Shown here one piece after another: positions 1-13,354 of a stretch of DNA of 64,000 nt. A program made the position numbers and the translations under genes. The DNA is taken from NCBI RefSeq assembly GCF_000738675.1, contig NZ_JPUX01000001.1:930001-994000 (forward strand). Direction: 5' to 3'. Every line of letters begins with the position of its first letter. Positions within the stretch are counted from its first letter, which is position 1. Source of the stretch: Serratia nematodiphila DZ0503SBS1. GTDB lineage: Bacteria; Pseudomonadota; Gammaproteobacteria; Enterobacterales; Enterobacteriaceae. Under the pieces are notes generated by a model, which saw only the letters and a program-made list of their open reading frames with translations, was not told where the DNA came from and made no database searches.

Positions 1-407
1 AGGACGAGCAGGGATTAATGCTGTATCGCGCCATCACGCGCTTCTTGTATGAAGACAGCCAGCTGCCGGGCTACAGCGGTTCCAACGCCGCGCTGCAAAA
101 AGACGCCAAACGGCGCGCCTGCGGCGTTATCCAGCGCAGCTGGGCCTGGGGCAACCTGCTGGCCCAGCATTTCCCGGCGGCGATCCGCCTGTCGATTCAC
201 CCGCAGCCGGCCGACAGCCTGAAGATAGGCATCCACATGATGCCGACCAAAGACGACTGGCTGACGCCGTGGCATGGCGTGGCAGCCAACGTGAACGGCC
301 AGTTCGTGCTGATGAAGCGTAAAGATGCGCAGAGCCTGAACGGCGAATTGGTGGAGATCCGCGGCACGCCGAGCCATTACCTGATCGAACAACCGCAGAT
401 GGCCTGA
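1..407 (+). CDS. isnA: Isocyanide synthase (PvcA/IsnA family), C-terminal part
   Basis: The window opens inside this gene; the frame reads DEQGLMLYRAITRFLYEDS and continues to a TGA at 405-407, leaving about the last 134 residues. This resembles the C-terminal part of the PvcA/IsnA/DIT1 family, which turns the amino group of tyrosine (or tryptophan) into an isonitrile using ribulose 5-phosphate as carbon donor. The family assignment is by recognition of this conserved tail only. The next gene, a TauD-like oxygenase, is the usual partner and supports the call. The substrate cannot be read from the fragment, and the N-terminal part lies outside the window. Confidence 0.75.
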   Translation, partial: DEQGLMLYRAITRFLYEDSQLPGYSGSNAALQKDAKRRACGVIQRSWAWGNLLAQHFPAAIRLSIHPQPADSLKIGIHMMPTKDDWLTPWHGVAANVNGQFVLMKRKDAQSLNGELVEIRGTPSHYLIEQPQMA

Positions 408-503
408 GGCCGCTGCAGGCTTTTGCGCCCGAAATCCTGGCGGACGCGTTTTTGACGGCACGTTGCCGTGTGAGCAGCACATTCGATGCAAGGAGAATCA
501 CCG

Positions 504-1367
504 ATGAATAACCAACCGCTTAATTGCCATATTCAACCGAATACCCCGTTTGGCGCGATCCTGACGCCGCAGCATCCGGGGCAAAAGATCGGCGAACTGC
601 CGGTGGCAGCGCTGCGGGCGCTGGCGCAGGAGCATCACTTGCTGGTGCTGCGCGGATTCGACTCCGGTTTCAGTGATGGGGAGGTTCTGACGCGCTACGC
701 CGAGCAGTGGGGCGAGATCATGATGTGGCCGTTTGGCGCGGTGCTGGACGTGAAGGAACATCCGGACGCCAAGGATCATATTTTCGACAGCAGCTACGTC
801 CCGCTGCATTGGGATGGCATGTATAAGCCGACTATTCCCGAGTTCCAGCTGTTCCACTGCGTGGCGGCTCCGTCGCCGGACGAAGGCGGGTGCACGACCT
901 TCGTCGACACCACGCGCTTGCTGGCCAATACGGACGAAGCGTTGCTGGATCAGTGGCTGTCGGTCTCGATCACCTACCGCATCAAGCAGGTGGTGCATTA
1001 CGGCGGTGAAGTCTGTTCGCCGCTGGTGGTGCAGCACCCGAACGGCAGGGGCTTGATCATGCGCTACAATGAACCGCCGACGGAGGGGAAAAAATTCCTC
1101 AATCAACATGCGCTGGAATATCACGGCGTGCCGGAACAACAGCAGGAACAGTTCCACCACACTCTGCAGCAGCATCTGTACGATCCGCGTCACTATTATG
1201 CCCACCAATGGCAACAGGGCGACGTGGTGGTGGCGGACAACTTCTCGCTGTTGCACGGCCGCGAGGGCTTTACCGCCCGTTCCGCGCGTCATTTGCAGCG
1301 CGTGCATATTCAGAGCAACCCGGTGTGCGCCAATCTGGCGCTGAAGCCGGCTAACGCAGAAGCGTAA
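504..1367 (+). CDS. isnB: Fe(II)/2-oxoglutarate oxygenase, PvcB/IsnB type (TauD family)
   Basis: This 287-residue protein belongs to the TauD/TfdA family. The metal triad is visible as HWDGM (His-X-Asp, near residue 99) and LLHGREGF (distal His), with the 2-oxoglutarate-binding Arg likely in RHLQRVHI. In isonitrile pathways the PvcB/IsnB enzyme oxidatively decarboxylates the isocyano-tyrosine acid to a vinyl isonitrile. I placed the start at ATG 504, 7 bases after an AAGGAGA ribosome binding site at 490-496. An in-frame ATG at 486 lies upstream of that site and is less likely. It is followed after 9 bases by the glycosyltransferase gene, so the three genes look like one transcript. The exact product is inferred. 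Confidence 0.8.
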   Translation: MNNQPLNCHIQPNTPFGAILTPQHPGQKIGELPVAALRALAQEHHLLVLRGFDSGFSDGEVLTRYAEQWGEIMMWPFGAVLDVKEHPDAKDHIFDSSYVPLHWDGMYKPTIPEFQLFHCVAAPSPDEGGCTTFVDTTRLLANTDEALLDQWLSVSITYRIKQVVHYGGEVCSPLVVQHPNGRGLIMRYNEPPTEGKKFLNQHALEYHGVPEQQQEQFHHTLQQHLYDPRHYYAHQWQQGDVVVADNFSLLHGREGFTARSARHLQRVHIQSNPVCANLALKPANAEA

Positions 1368-1376
1368 AGGAGCATT

Positions 1377-2651
1377 ATGGCAAGGATATTGATGGCGGCA
1401 GTCGCCACTCCGGGGCACGTTTACCCGATGTTGGCCATCGCTCGCCACCTGATTGCCCAAGGGCATCAGGTGCGGGTGATGACCGGCGCGCTGTTCCGCG
1501 AACGCGCCGAGGCGGTGGGCGCGAGCTTCGTGCCGTTCGACGCGCAGGTGGATTTCGATTACCGCCACCTGGAGCAGCACTTCCCCGAGCGCGCCGCCCT
1601 GCCGCCGGGCAATGCACAGATGGCGCTGGCGCTGAAAGATTTCTTCGCCGCGCCGATCCCGCTGCTGGATCGGCAACTGCGTGCGACTATCGCTGCCGAA
1701 GACACCGATCTGCTGATGGTGGAGAACTGCTTCTACGGCGTGCTGCCGCTGCTGCAGTCCGCCGAACGGCCGCCGGTCTTCGGTATCGGGGTCACGCCGC
1801 TGTCGTATTCCTCGCGCGACGCCATTTTCTATGGCCCGCGCATCCCGCCGGCGCTGCTGCCGCAGGCGCTGACCCGTGAGCAGCTGGTGGATGAAGAAAC
1901 GCGCGTGCTGCTCGATGAGGTGCAGCAGAGCTTCGATGTGGCGCTGGTGCAGGCGGGGGGACGGGCGCTGGATCGCCCGTTCACCGATGCGTTGATCGGC
2001 GGCTGCGAGCGTTTCCTGCAGTTGGCCACCACGGCGCTGGAATATGAGCGCGACGACCTGCCGAGCGGCGTGCGCTTCGTCGGGCCGCTGCGCAGCGGTG
2101 GTCAACCGGCCGCGGAAGAGGCGCTGTGGGAGGAGGACGATCGTCGGCCGTTGGTGATCGTGTCTCAGGGCACGCTGGCCAATGTCGATCTGCATCAGCT
2201 GATCGTGCCGACGCTGCAGGCGCTGGCGCATCTGCCGGTGCGGGTGTTGGCCACCACCGGCGGGCGGGCGACCGAAGGGCTGATGGACGCGCTGCCGGCC
2301 AATGCCAGAGTGCGGGAGTTTATCTCCTTCGAACGCTGGTTGCCGGAGACGGCGCTGCTGATCACTAACGGCGGTTACGGCTCGATCAACTATGCGCTGA
2401 ACAGCGGCGTGCCGCTGATCGTCGCCGGCACCGGCGAAGACAAACTGGAGGCGGCCGCGCGCGTGGTCGCCGCCGGCTGCGGCATCAGCCTGCACACCAG
2501 CACGCCAAGCCCTGAACAGATCCTGGCGGCGGCGACGCGCATTCTGCAGCAGCCGATCTATCGCCAGCGCGCGGCACTGGTGCGTGAGGACTATGCCCGC
2601 CACGATGCGCTGACGGCGATCGCCAACGAAGTGGCCGCCATTACCGCCTGA
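1377..2651 (+). CDS. Glycosyltransferase, GT1/MGT type, in the isonitrile operon
   Basis: This 424-residue protein has a GT-B fold signature. The N-terminus carries ATPGHVYPMLAIARHL, typical of macrolide/UDP-glycosyltransferases acting on small molecules. The C-terminal donor domain has SQGTLANVD near residue 262, FISFERWLPE, and the loop TNGGYGSINYALNSGVPLI. No signal peptide or membrane anchor is apparent. The start ATG follows AAAGGAG, part of which overlaps the isnB stop. In rhabduscin and byelyankacin pathways an isonitrile-bearing phenol is capped with a deoxysugar; this gene probably does the equivalent here. The sugar donor (rhamnose, aminodeoxyhexose or other) cannot be told from sequence. 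Confidence 0.75.
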   Translation: MARILMAAVATPGHVYPMLAIARHLIAQGHQVRVMTGALFRERAEAVGASFVPFDAQVDFDYRHLEQHFPERAALPPGNAQMALALKDFFAAPIPLLDRQLRATIAAEDTDLLMVENCFYGVLPLLQSAERPPVFGIGVTPLSYSSRDAIFYGPRIPPALLPQALTREQLVDEETRVLLDEVQQSFDVALVQAGGRALDRPFTDALIGGCERFLQLATTALEYERDDLPSGVRFVGPLRSGGQPAAEEALWEEDDRRPLVIVSQGTLANVDLHQLIVPTLQALAHLPVRVLATTGGRATEGLMDALPANARVREFISFERWLPETALLITNGGYGSINYALNSGVPLIVAGTGEDKLEAAARVVAAGCGISLHTSTPSPEQILAAATRILQQPIYRQRAALVREDYARHDALTAIANEVAAITA

Positions 2652-2672
2652 CCTCGCTGTGATCCTTTCTCC

Positions 2673-2698
2673 AGGCGCCGTTTTCGGCGCCTTTTTTC
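2673..2698 (+). terminator. Rho-independent terminator after the isonitrile operon
   Basis: The arms GGCGCC at 2674-2679 and 2686-2691 enclose a GTTTTC loop, followed by six T at 2692-2697. It lies 22 bases after the glycosyltransferase stop, marking the end of that operon. Confidence 0.85.
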
Positions 2699-2807
2699 TG
2701 CATTTTTTTGCCATGGAAACTGCATGATTATGTACAATCGTCGCAGGCCGCCAAATCGGTTGAATGTTAATCTCACGACAGCGCCGCTGATGAAAACGGG
2801 GGAATAT

Positions 2808-2825
2808 CATAATTTTCTAATTATG
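2808..2825. promoter_or_regulatory. AT-rich palindrome upstream of dapB
   Basis: CATAATT-N4-AATTATG is a perfect 18-base palindrome about 90 bases before the dapB start, in an otherwise GC-rich stretch. It could be an operator or part of the dapB promoter region. I know of no named regulator matching it, so this is only a candidate site. Confidence 0.3.
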
Positions 2826-2881
2826 AAATGAATCCTCTGGCGGCGCTGCAGCGGGGCAGTTACCCTGAATCGATAGCCTAA

Positions 2882-3736
<855 letters not shown>

Positions 3737-3790
3737 TTGATTTGCATACCATCGTGATGTGGTTGTATTGATCATAATGCTATGATAATC

Positions 3791-3818
3791 GGGCAATAAT
3801 TTTATTGTCCTTTTTTTT
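3791..3818 (+). terminator. Rho-independent terminator of dapB
   Basis: GGGCAATAA (3791-3799) pairs with TTATTGTCC (3802-3810), with one G-T pair, followed by eight T at 3811-3818. It sits 54 bases after the dapB stop. Confidence 0.85.
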
Positions 3819-4157
3819 AACATGATAAATATCGTGTTGATTTTATTTCATTACCAAAGCTGTCATTTATCTGTGTTTACTTTGCTAATCATCTCCTTTT
3901 TTTCCACCCTCGGCTTTTTTAGCGTCTTTTTTGTCCCATTCCGGCGCTATTTTCCGTCATTCTTCCCCGCAACCGTTTTCCAGCCCCGGTTTTCTGTGTT
4001 TTTATCGGCGCTCAAGCCGCATGAGCGCCGAGAACTGCAAAAATAAAACAAAAAACGGCAGTTTGGGTAGACAAGCCAGGCACTCATCATTAAAATGCGC
4101 CCAATTTGCCAAAAATTGGCCTCGCGGACGGTTTTTGCATTGATTTAGATCGCGATA
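3819..4157. other. Upstream control region of carAB, no gene seen
   Basis: This 340-base stretch between the dapB terminator and the ArgR boxes is AT-rich and pyrimidine-rich in its first half. In E. coli the matching region carries the distal, pyrimidine- and purine-regulated promoter P1. I could not place P1 or a PurR box with confidence. The open frames here (for example 3822-4046) have skewed composition and no plausible ribosome binding site, so I call none a gene. Confidence 0.5.
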
Positions 4158-4196
4158 TCTGAATTAATATGCAAATATTGTGATTGATTATTCCTT
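4158..4196. promoter_or_regulatory. Tandem ArgR (ARG) boxes at carAB
   Basis: Two 18-base boxes are separated by 3 bases, the classic ArgR spacing. Box 1 (4158-4175) has core TGAAT-TAAT-ATGCA and box 2 (4179-4196) has TGATT-GATT-ATTCC, against the consensus TGAAT-N4-ATTCA. The first box is almost identical to the E. coli carAB P2 operator. The layout predicts arginine repression of the proximal promoter. Box 2 ends within 11 bases of the carA start. Confidence 0.85.
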
Positions 4197-4206
4197 GGAG
4201 GGTGTT

Positions 4207-5355
4207 TTGATAAAGTCAGCGCTATTGGTTCTGGAAGACGGAACCCAATTCCACGGTCGGGCCATCGGGGCAGAGGGAACGGCAGTGGGGGAAGTGGTCT
4301 TCAATACGTCGATGACCGGTTATCAAGAAATCCTCACTGATCCTTCCTATTCCCGCCAGATCGTTACTCTTACTTATCCTCATATCGGCAATGTCGGCAC
4401 CAATGCTTCCGACGAAGAATCCTCCGCAGTACACGCCCAAGGCCTCGTCATTCGCGACCTCCCGCTGATCGCCAGCAACTACCGCAACGAAGAAAGCCTG
4501 TCCGACTACCTCAAGCGTCACAACATCGTGGCGATCGCCGATATCGATACCCGCAAATTGACCCGCCTGCTGCGCGAGAAGGGCGCCCAGAACGGCTGCA
4601 TCATCGCCGCCGATTCGCCGGACGCCGCGCTGGCCCTGGCCAAGGCGCAAGGTTTCCCGGGGTTGAAGGGCATGGATCTGGCGAAAGAGGTCACCACCCA
4701 AGAGGCCTACAGCTGGCAGCAAGGCAGCTGGACGCTTGAAGGCGACCTGCCCGAAGCCAAAACCGCCGCGGAACTGCCGTTCCACGTGGTGGCTTACGAC
4801 TACGGCGCCAAGCGCAACATCCTGCGCATGCTGGTGGATCGCGGCTGCCGCCTGACCGTGGTGCCGGCGCAGACCCCGGCCGACGAGGTGCTGAAAATGA
4901 ATCCGGACGGCATCTTCCTGTCCAACGGCCCGGGCGATCCGGAGCCGTGCGACTACGCCATCACCGCCATCAAACAGTTCCTGGAAACCGACATTCCGGT
5001 GTTCGGCATCTGCCTGGGCCACCAGCTGCTGGCGCTGGCCAGCGGGGCGAAAACCATGAAGATGAAGCTCGGCCACCACGGCGGCAACCACCCGGTGAAG
5101 GATCTGGACAACAACACCGTGATGATCACCGCGCAGAACCACGGCTTTGCGGTAGATGAGAACAATCTGCCGGCGAACCTGCGCGTGACGCACAAATCGC
5201 TGTTCGACCACACGGTGCAGGGCATTCACCGCACCGACAAAGCGGCGTTCAGCTTCCAGGGGCACCCGGAAGCCAGCCCAGGCCCGCACGATGCCGCGCC
5301 GCTGTTCGATCACTTTATCGAACTGATTGAGACTTACCGTTCTAACGCCAAATAA
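4207..5355 (+). CDS. carA: Carbamoyl-phosphate synthase small (glutaminase) subunit
   Basis: CarA hydrolyses glutamine and channels ammonia to CarB, for carbamoyl phosphate used in arginine and pyrimidine synthesis. I chose the TTG at 4207 as start. It begins the family-conserved sequence (M)[16 protein letters not shown], gives 382 residues as in E. coli (whose carA also starts with TTG), and sits behind TTGGAGGG. An in-frame ATG at 4180 lies inside an ArgR box. The class I glutamine amidotransferase domain in the C-terminal half shows the nucleophile loop [12 protein letters not shown] and the His/Glu pair in GHPEASPG. carB follows after 16 bases. Confidence 0.97.
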   Translation: MIKSALLVLEDGTQFHGRAIGAEGTAVGEVVFNTSMTGYQEILTDPSYSRQIVTLTYPHIGNVGTNASDEESSAVHAQGLVIRDLPLIASNYRNEESLSDYLKRHNIVAIADIDTRKLTRLLREKGAQNGCIIAADSPDAALALAKAQGFPGLKGMDLAKEVTTQEAYSWQQGSWTLEGDLPEAKTAAELPFHVVAYDYGAKRNILRMLVDRGCRLTVVPAQTPADEVLKMNPDGIFLSNGPGDPEPCDYAITAIKQFLETDIPVFGICLGHQLLALASGAKTMKMKLGHHGGNHPVKDLDNNTVMITAQNHGFAVDENNLPANLRVTHKSLFDHTVQGIHRTDKAAFSFQGHPEASPGPHDAAPLFDHFIELIETYRSNAK

Positions 5356-5371
5356 TCAGGAGCAGTAAAAA

Positions 5372-8596
<3,225 letters not shown>

Positions 8597-8618
8597 CCGC
8601 GCGATAACGCAACGTAAG

Positions 8619-8646
8619 GGGCGCTGCAGATGCAGCGCCCTTTTTT
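8619..8646 (+). terminator. Rho-independent terminator of carAB
   Basis: GGGCGCTGCA (8619-8628) and TGCAGCGCCC (8631-8640) form a near-perfect hairpin followed by six T at 8641-8646, 22 bases after the carB stop. Confidence 0.95.
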
Positions 8647-8767
8647 ATTCAGCGAATTTGTCGGCTGGCGTTAAAAATTTCCGCTATCAATCAGTGGGCA
8701 AACTGTCACTCTGTGTGATTGGTATATGCTTGGTGTATTGGCAAGGAACGAAGGAACGACGATAACA

Positions 8768-9325
8768 ATGATTCTGATAATTTATGCTCACCCGTATCCC
8801 CGGCATTCGCATGCCAATCACCGCCTGCTGCAGGCGGTGAAGGATCTCCCCGAGGTGGAGGTGCGCTCGCTGTATGAGCTGTACCCCGATTTCAATATCG
8901 ACATCAACGCCGAGCAGCGGGCGGTGGAGCGCGCCGACCTGGTGGTGCTGCAACATCCGATGCAGTGGTACAGCTTCCCGCCGTTGTTGAAGCTGTGGAT
9001 CGACAAAGTGCTGGAGCACGGCTGGGCCTACGGCCACGACGGCAATGCGCTGGTGGGTAAAGACTGCCTGTGGGCAGTGACCAGCGGCGGCGACGAGCAC
9101 CACTTCGAGCTGGGCGACTTCCCCAACTTCGCCGCGCTGGCGCAGCCGCTACAGGCCACGGCGATCTATTGCGGCATGACCTGGCTGCCTTATTTCGCCG
9201 TGCACAATACCTTTACCTGCAACGAGCCGGCGCTGCTCGCCGCCGGCGAAGCCTACCGCCAGCGGCTGGTCGACTACCTGATGGAACATGCCGAAGCGGA
9301 AACCCGGGAGGCCAGCCATGGATAA
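8768..9325 (+). CDS. kefF: KefC ancillary protein, quinone oxidoreductase
   Basis: KefF is a flavodoxin-fold NAD(P)H:quinone reductase that binds KefC at the membrane and is needed for full potassium efflux during electrophile stress. I placed the start at ATG 8768, giving [17 protein letters not shown], the family N-terminus. The longer frame from 8726 adds 14 residues that are not conserved in the family. The 185-residue product contains the flavin-binding segment [20 protein letters not shown]. It overlaps kefC by 8 bases, so the two are co-translated. Confidence 0.93.
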   Translation: MILIIYAHPYPRHSHANHRLLQAVKDLPEVEVRSLYELYPDFNIDINAEQRAVERADLVVLQHPMQWYSFPPLLKLWIDKVLEHGWAYGHDGNALVGKDCLWAVTSGGDEHHFELGDFPNFAALAQPLQATAIYCGMTWLPYFAVHNTFTCNEPALLAAGEAYRQRLVDYLMEHAEAETREASHG

Positions 9326-11171
9326 TCACCACATGATGATCGAAGGGCTGATCTACCTCGGCTCCGCGGCGCTGTTTGTGCCGATCGCGGTGCGCCTGGG
9401 ACTGGGCTCGGTGCTCGGTTACCTGATCGCCGGCTGCATCATTGGCCCCTGGGGGCTGAAGCTGGTGTCGGACGCCGAATCGATCCTGACCTTCGCCGAG
9501 ATCGGCGTGGTGCTGATGCTGTTTATCATCGGCCTGGAGCTGGATCCTAAACGGCTGTGGACGCTGCGTGCCTCGGTGTTCGGCGGCGGCAGCATTCAGA
9601 TGGTGGGCTGCGGCCTGGCGCTGAGCGCCTTCTGTTACTTCCTTGGCCTTAACTGGAAGGTGGCGTTGCTGATTGGCCTGACGCTGGCGCTCTCATCCAC
9701 CGCCATTGCCATGCAGGCGATGAGCGAACGCAATCTGACGCCGTCGCCGATCGGCCGCAGCGCGTTTGCGGTGCTGCTGTTCCAGGATATCGCGGCGATC
9801 CCGCTGGTGGCGATGATCCCGCTGCTGGCCAGCAGCGGCGCCACCACCACGCTGGGCGCTTTCATGCTGTCGGCGGCCAAGGTGGTGGGCGCGTTGACGA
9901 TGGTGGTGTTGCTCGGCCGCTACGTCACCCGTCCGCTGCTGCACTTCGTCGCCCGTTCGGGCATGCGCGAAGTGTTCAGCGCCGTGGCGTTGTTCCTGGT
10001 GTTCGGCTTCGGCATCCTGCTGGAGATGGCCGGGCTGTCGATGGCGATGGGGGCGTTCCTCGCCGGGGTGCTGTTGGCGAGCTCGGAATACCGCCACGCG
10101 CTGGAGAGCGATATTCAGCCGTTCAAGGGGTTGCTGCTGGGGCTGTTCTTCATCGGCGTCGGCATGTCGATCGACTTCGGCACGCTGTTCCATCATCCGT
10201 TGCTGATCGCCTCGCTGCTGCTGGGCTTTATGTTGATCAAGGCGGCGTTGCTGTGGCTGATTGGGCCGCTGCTCGGCGTGCCGAAGCGCCAGCGCGGCCT
10301 GTTCGCCATTCTGCTGGGGCAGGGCAGTGAGTTCGCCTTCGTGATTTTCAGCGCCGCACAGCTGGCCGGCGTCTTGCCGGTTGAATGGGCCAAGTCGCTG
10401 ACGCTGGCGGTGGCGCTGTCGATGGCGGCCACTCCGCTGCTGTTGGTGATCGCCGCGCAGCTGGAGAAAAATGCGCCGAAAGAGGATCGCCCGGCTGACG
10501 TCATTGATGACGAGAATGCCAGCGTGATCATCGCCGGCTTCGGCCGTTTCGGCCAGATCGCCGGTCGTTTGTTATTGGCCAACGGCGTGCACACCGTGGT
10601 ACTGGATCACGATCCGGACCATATCGAAACGCTGCGTAAATTCGATACCAAGGTGTTCTACGGCGACGCCACGCGCGCCGATCTGCTGGAGGCCGCCGGC
10701 GCCGCTCACGCCAAGGTGCTGATCAACGCCATCGACGACGTGGAGGACAGCCTGGCGTTAACCGAGCTGGCCAGGCAGCACTTCCCGCATCTTAAGGTGG
10801 TGGCGCGGGCGCGCGACGTCGATCACTGGTATCAGTTGCGGCAGCTGGGGGTGGAAAAACCGGAGCGCGAAACCTTCGAAAGCTCGCTGCGCGTCGGCCG
10901 TGAAACGCTGGAGCTGCTGGGGCTGGACGCCTATGAGGCGCGCGAGAAAGCGGACACGTTCCGTCGCTATAACCTGAAGATGCTGGAAGATACGCTGGAT
11001 AATTACCAGGATACTGAATTCCGTATCGCCAGCCTGCAGCGGGCCAAGGAGATGCTCAGCGCGGCCATCGAGCAGGATCAGAATCGGCTGGCGCGGGTGC
11101 AGCAGACCGGCTGGCGCGGCAGTATCGACGGCAAGGCGCCGGAAGACGAAGTGGTGGAAGCCAAAGGATAA
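9318..11171 (+). CDS. kefC: Glutathione-gated potassium/proton antiporter
   Basis: KefC releases potassium and acidifies the cytoplasm when glutathione adducts form, and is held closed by free glutathione. The 617-residue protein has about 12 membrane segments (residues 5-380; signature [19 protein letters not shown] near 60). A cytoplasmic RCK/TrkA-N domain follows, beginning at [17 protein letters not shown] near residue 405 (NAD-binding GxGxxG). ATG 9318 is preceded by GGGAGG and overlaps the kefF end; upstream in-frame starts lie inside kefF. A terminator follows the stop. Confidence 0.95.
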   Translation: MDNHHMMIEGLIYLGSAALFVPIAVRLGLGSVLGYLIAGCIIGPWGLKLVSDAESILTFAEIGVVLMLFIIGLELDPKRLWTLRASVFGGGSIQMVGCGLALSAFCYFLGLNWKVALLIGLTLALSSTAIAMQAMSERNLTPSPIGRSAFAVLLFQDIAAIPLVAMIPLLASSGATTTLGAFMLSAAKVVGALTMVVLLGRYVTRPLLHFVARSGMREVFSAVALFLVFGFGILLEMAGLSMAMGAFLAGVLLASSEYRHALESDIQPFKGLLLGLFFIGVGMSIDFGTLFHHPLLIASLLLGFMLIKAALLWLIGPLLGVPKRQRGLFAILLGQGSEFAFVIFSAAQLAGVLPVEWAKSLTLAVALSMAATPLLLVIAAQLEKNAPKEDRPADVIDDENASVIIAGFGRFGQIAGRLLLANGVHTVVLDHDPDHIETLRKFDTKVFYGDATRADLLEAAGAAHAKVLINAIDDVEDSLALTELARQHFPHLKVVARARDVDHWYQLRQLGVEKPERETFESSLRVGRETLELLGLDAYEAREKADTFRRYNLKMLEDTLDNYQDTEFRIASLQRAKEMLSAAIEQDQNRLARVQQTGWRGSIDGKAPEDEVVEAKG

Positions 11172-11176
11172 GGGGA

Positions 11177-11204
11177 GGGGCGCCGTGATGGCGCCCCTTT
11201 TTTT
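11177..11204 (+). terminator. Rho-independent terminator of kefFC
   Basis: GGGGCGCC (11177-11184) and GGCGCCCC (11190-11197) flank GTGAT, then seven T. It lies between kefC and the convergent exporter gene. Confidence 0.93.
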
Positions 11205-11206
11205 GC

Positions 11207-11821
11207 TTAGCTCAGCGCCACCTTGATGCCTAAGGCGATCAACATGCCGCCCAGCAATTTGTCGACGATCTTCTGCGTCTTTTCCAGCCCGCGGCGCACC
11301 GGCCCGCTCTGGATCAAAAATACCAGCAGCGGCCACCAGATGACCGACAGGCCGAGAATAATCCCCGCGTACCACAGTTTGTCACCCAGACCGGAATCGA
11401 TCTGCAGCACCTGGGTGAAGACCGCCAGGAAGAACAGGGTGGCTTTCGGATTCAGCAGGTTGCACAGGTAGCCTTGCGCAAAGGCGCTCTTCAGGCTGAC
11501 CTGCTGCTGCGGCAGATTGCTGACGTTCATTTTGCCGCCGCCGCGCGACAGCAGCGCCTGGATGCCGATCCACACCAGATAGACCGCCCCGGCGTATTTC
11601 AGCAGGTTGAACAGCCACGGCGTGGTGGTGATCACCACCGCCAGCCCGGCGACGCAGTAGGACATGTGGGTGGCGACGCCGCAGATCACGCCGAAGGCGG
11701 TCATCATGGCGGCCAGCCGCGGGTAGCGGGCGGCGTTTTTGATCACCAGGAAAAAATCCGGGCCGGGGGAGAGCATGCCGAGGGCGGCAATGCCGGCGAC
11801 GAACAACGAAGTTTCAAGCAT
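11207..11821 (-). CDS. LysE/RhtB-family amino acid exporter
   Basis: This 204-residue protein has about six hydrophobic segments and the family signature MLSPGPDFFLVIKNAAR near residue 16, followed by GVICGVATH. The LLNPKATLFFLAVF segment in the middle is also typical of LysE/RhtB/RhtC permeases, which export amino acids such as threonine, homoserine, lysine or leucine. The substrate cannot be inferred. I took the internal ATG at 11821 (MLETSLFVAG) because it starts the first membrane helix; a start six codons upstream is possible. E. coli has no gene at this spot between kefC and folA. Confidence 0.8.
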   Translation of the reverse strand: MLETSLFVAGIAALGMLSPGPDFFLVIKNAARYPRLAAMMTAFGVICGVATHMSYCVAGLAVVITTTPWLFNLLKYAGAVYLVWIGIQALLSRGGGKMNVSNLPQQQVSLKSAFAQGYLCNLLNPKATLFFLAVFTQVLQIDSGLGDKLWYAGIILGLSVIWWPLLVFLIQSGPVRRGLEKTQKIVDKLLGGMLIALGIKVALS

Positions 11822-11949
11822 GGGAGACGTCTCGCGCAAAAGGCAGCAATCTGGCGATAATAACGCCGCTTCCTCTGATGCGCATCAACCCAATGAGGTA
11901 TTGTTAGGCTCTATGATAATAATTCATCTACCGCCCGCGACGGAGCACC

Positions 11950-12750
11950 ATGCAGCAGACTACCGCCACAGACAGGCCGGAACCGCACCGGCAACAGCGT
12001 GAAATCACCCGACTGTGCATTCAATGCGCGTTGCTGCTGTTGCAGCACGGCGCCGAGAGCACGGTGGTGGAACAGTTATCAACTCGCCTGGGACTGGCGC
12101 TGGGCATGGACAGCGTGGAAAGCTCGATCTCCGCCAATGCGGTGGTATTGACCACCCTCAGCCACGGTGCCTGTCTGACCACCACCCGTAAGAACGTCGA
12201 TCGCGGCATCAATATGCAGGTGGTGACCGAAGTGCAGCATATCGTGATCCTTGCCGAGCATCGCCTGGCGGATGCGCACGACGTGGCGCGCCGCTTTGAA
12301 AGGATCCGGCCGCTGCGCTACCCGCGCTGGCTGGTGGTATTGATGGTGGGGCTGTCCTGCGGGTGCTTCAGCATGCTCAACGGCGGTGGCGGCGACGCCT
12401 TCCTGGTGACCTTTATCGCCAGCGGCACGGCGATGTTGGTGCGCCAAATCCTCACCGCCCGCCAGATGAATCCGCTGATCAATTTCTGCCTGACGGCATT
12501 TGTCGCGACGTCGATCTCCGGACTGCTGCTGCGCTTGCCGGCGTTTAAAGACACCTCGAGCGTGGCGATGGCCGCCAGCGTGCTGCTGCTGGTGCCGGGC
12601 TTCCCGCTGATCAACGCGGTGGCCGACATGTTCAAGGGGCATGTGAATACCGGGCTGGCGCGCTGGGCGATGGCCAGCCTGCTGACGCTGGCGACCTGTA
12701 TCGGGGTAGTGATGGCGATGTCGCTGTGGGATCTGCGGGGGTGGTCATGA
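11950..12750 (+). CDS. yjjP: YjjP, large subunit of the YjjPB (ThrE-like) exporter
   Basis: The 266-residue protein matches YjjP closely: a soluble N-terminal domain ([19 protein letters not shown], then STRKN-like [12 protein letters not shown] near residue 80) followed by five or so membrane helices with [22 protein letters not shown] near residue 205. YjjP and YjjB together resemble a split ThrE-type exporter, and in E. coli the pair has been linked to succinate export. yjjB overlaps by ATGA. In E. coli the pair lies elsewhere on the chromosome, so its position before folA is a lineage difference. Confidence 0.92.
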   Translation: MQQTTATDRPEPHRQQREITRLCIQCALLLLQHGAESTVVEQLSTRLGLALGMDSVESSISANAVVLTTLSHGACLTTTRKNVDRGINMQVVTEVQHIVILAEHRLADAHDVARRFERIRPLRYPRWLVVLMVGLSCGCFSMLNGGGGDAFLVTFIASGTAMLVRQILTARQMNPLINFCLTAFVATSISGLLLRLPAFKDTSSVAMAASVLLLVPGFPLINAVADMFKGHVNTGLARWAMASLLTLATCIGVVMAMSLWDLRGWS

Positions 12751-13211
12751 ATCTGTTGTGGGCCTTGTTGCAGGAGATGCTGTTGGCGGCGGTGCCGGCG
12801 CTGGGCTTCGCCATGGTGTTTAACGTGCCGCTGCGTGCGCTGCGCTATTGCGCATTGCTCGGGGCTATCGGGCGCGGTTCGCGCATGCTGATGATGCATG
12901 CCGGCATGAACATCGAGTGGGCCTCGCTGCTGGCGGCGATCCTGATTGGCATCATCGGCATCTACTGGTCGCGCTGGCTGCTGGCGCACCCGAAAGTGTT
13001 CACCGTGGCGGCGGTGATCCCGATGTTCCCCGGCATTTCCGCCTATACCGCGATGATAACTGTGGTGGAGATCTCGCATCTGGGCTACAGCGAGGCCTTG
13101 ATGGAGACCATGATCACCAACTTCCTCAAGGCCAGTTTCATCGTCGGTGCCTTGTCGATCGGCCTGTCGTTACCGGGCCTGTGGCTGTACCGCAAACGCC
13201 CCGGCGTGTGA
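12747..13211 (+). CDS. yjjB: YjjB, small subunit of the YjjPB exporter
   Basis: This 154-residue integral membrane protein has about four or five helices and the conserved [20 protein letters not shown] segment near residue 90. The start ATG at 12747 overlaps the yjjP stop (ATGA), indicating translational coupling and equal production of the two parts. A longer frame from 12726 would run back into yjjP and is not favoured. Confidence 0.92.
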   Translation: MNLLWALLQEMLLAAVPALGFAMVFNVPLRALRYCALLGAIGRGSRMLMMHAGMNIEWASLLAAILIGIIGIYWSRWLLAHPKVFTVAAVIPMFPGISAYTAMITVVEISHLGYSEALMETMITNFLKASFIVGALSIGLSLPGLWLYRKRPGV

Positions 13212-13354
13212 AATTTCCCGGCGGAAGAACGTTGGTTATTAGATATGCTGATAAGAGCTATCTTATATATTCATCTTGCTTGATTAGCCTATCGACGGCA
13301 CTCAGGCCTTTACGTATAGTGTCACCAATTTTGCTGCCTACACAGGGTTAAACA

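Noticed and set aside
498..2810. 770-residue open frame antisense to the isonitrile operon
   Set aside because: It is a GC-rich shadow of isnB and the glycosyltransferase, rich in Arg/His/Gln, with no recognisable motif. Similar long antisense frames lie opposite carB, rapA, ilvI and other genes.
3822..4046. 74-residue hydrophobic ORF between dapB and carA
   Set aside because: Skewed Phe/Ser content from a T-rich tract, no ribosome binding site, and it overlaps the known carAB control region.
4180..4206. ATG 4180 as carA start
   Set aside because: It lies inside the second ArgR box and adds nine residues not found in CarA; the TTG at 4207 fits the family.
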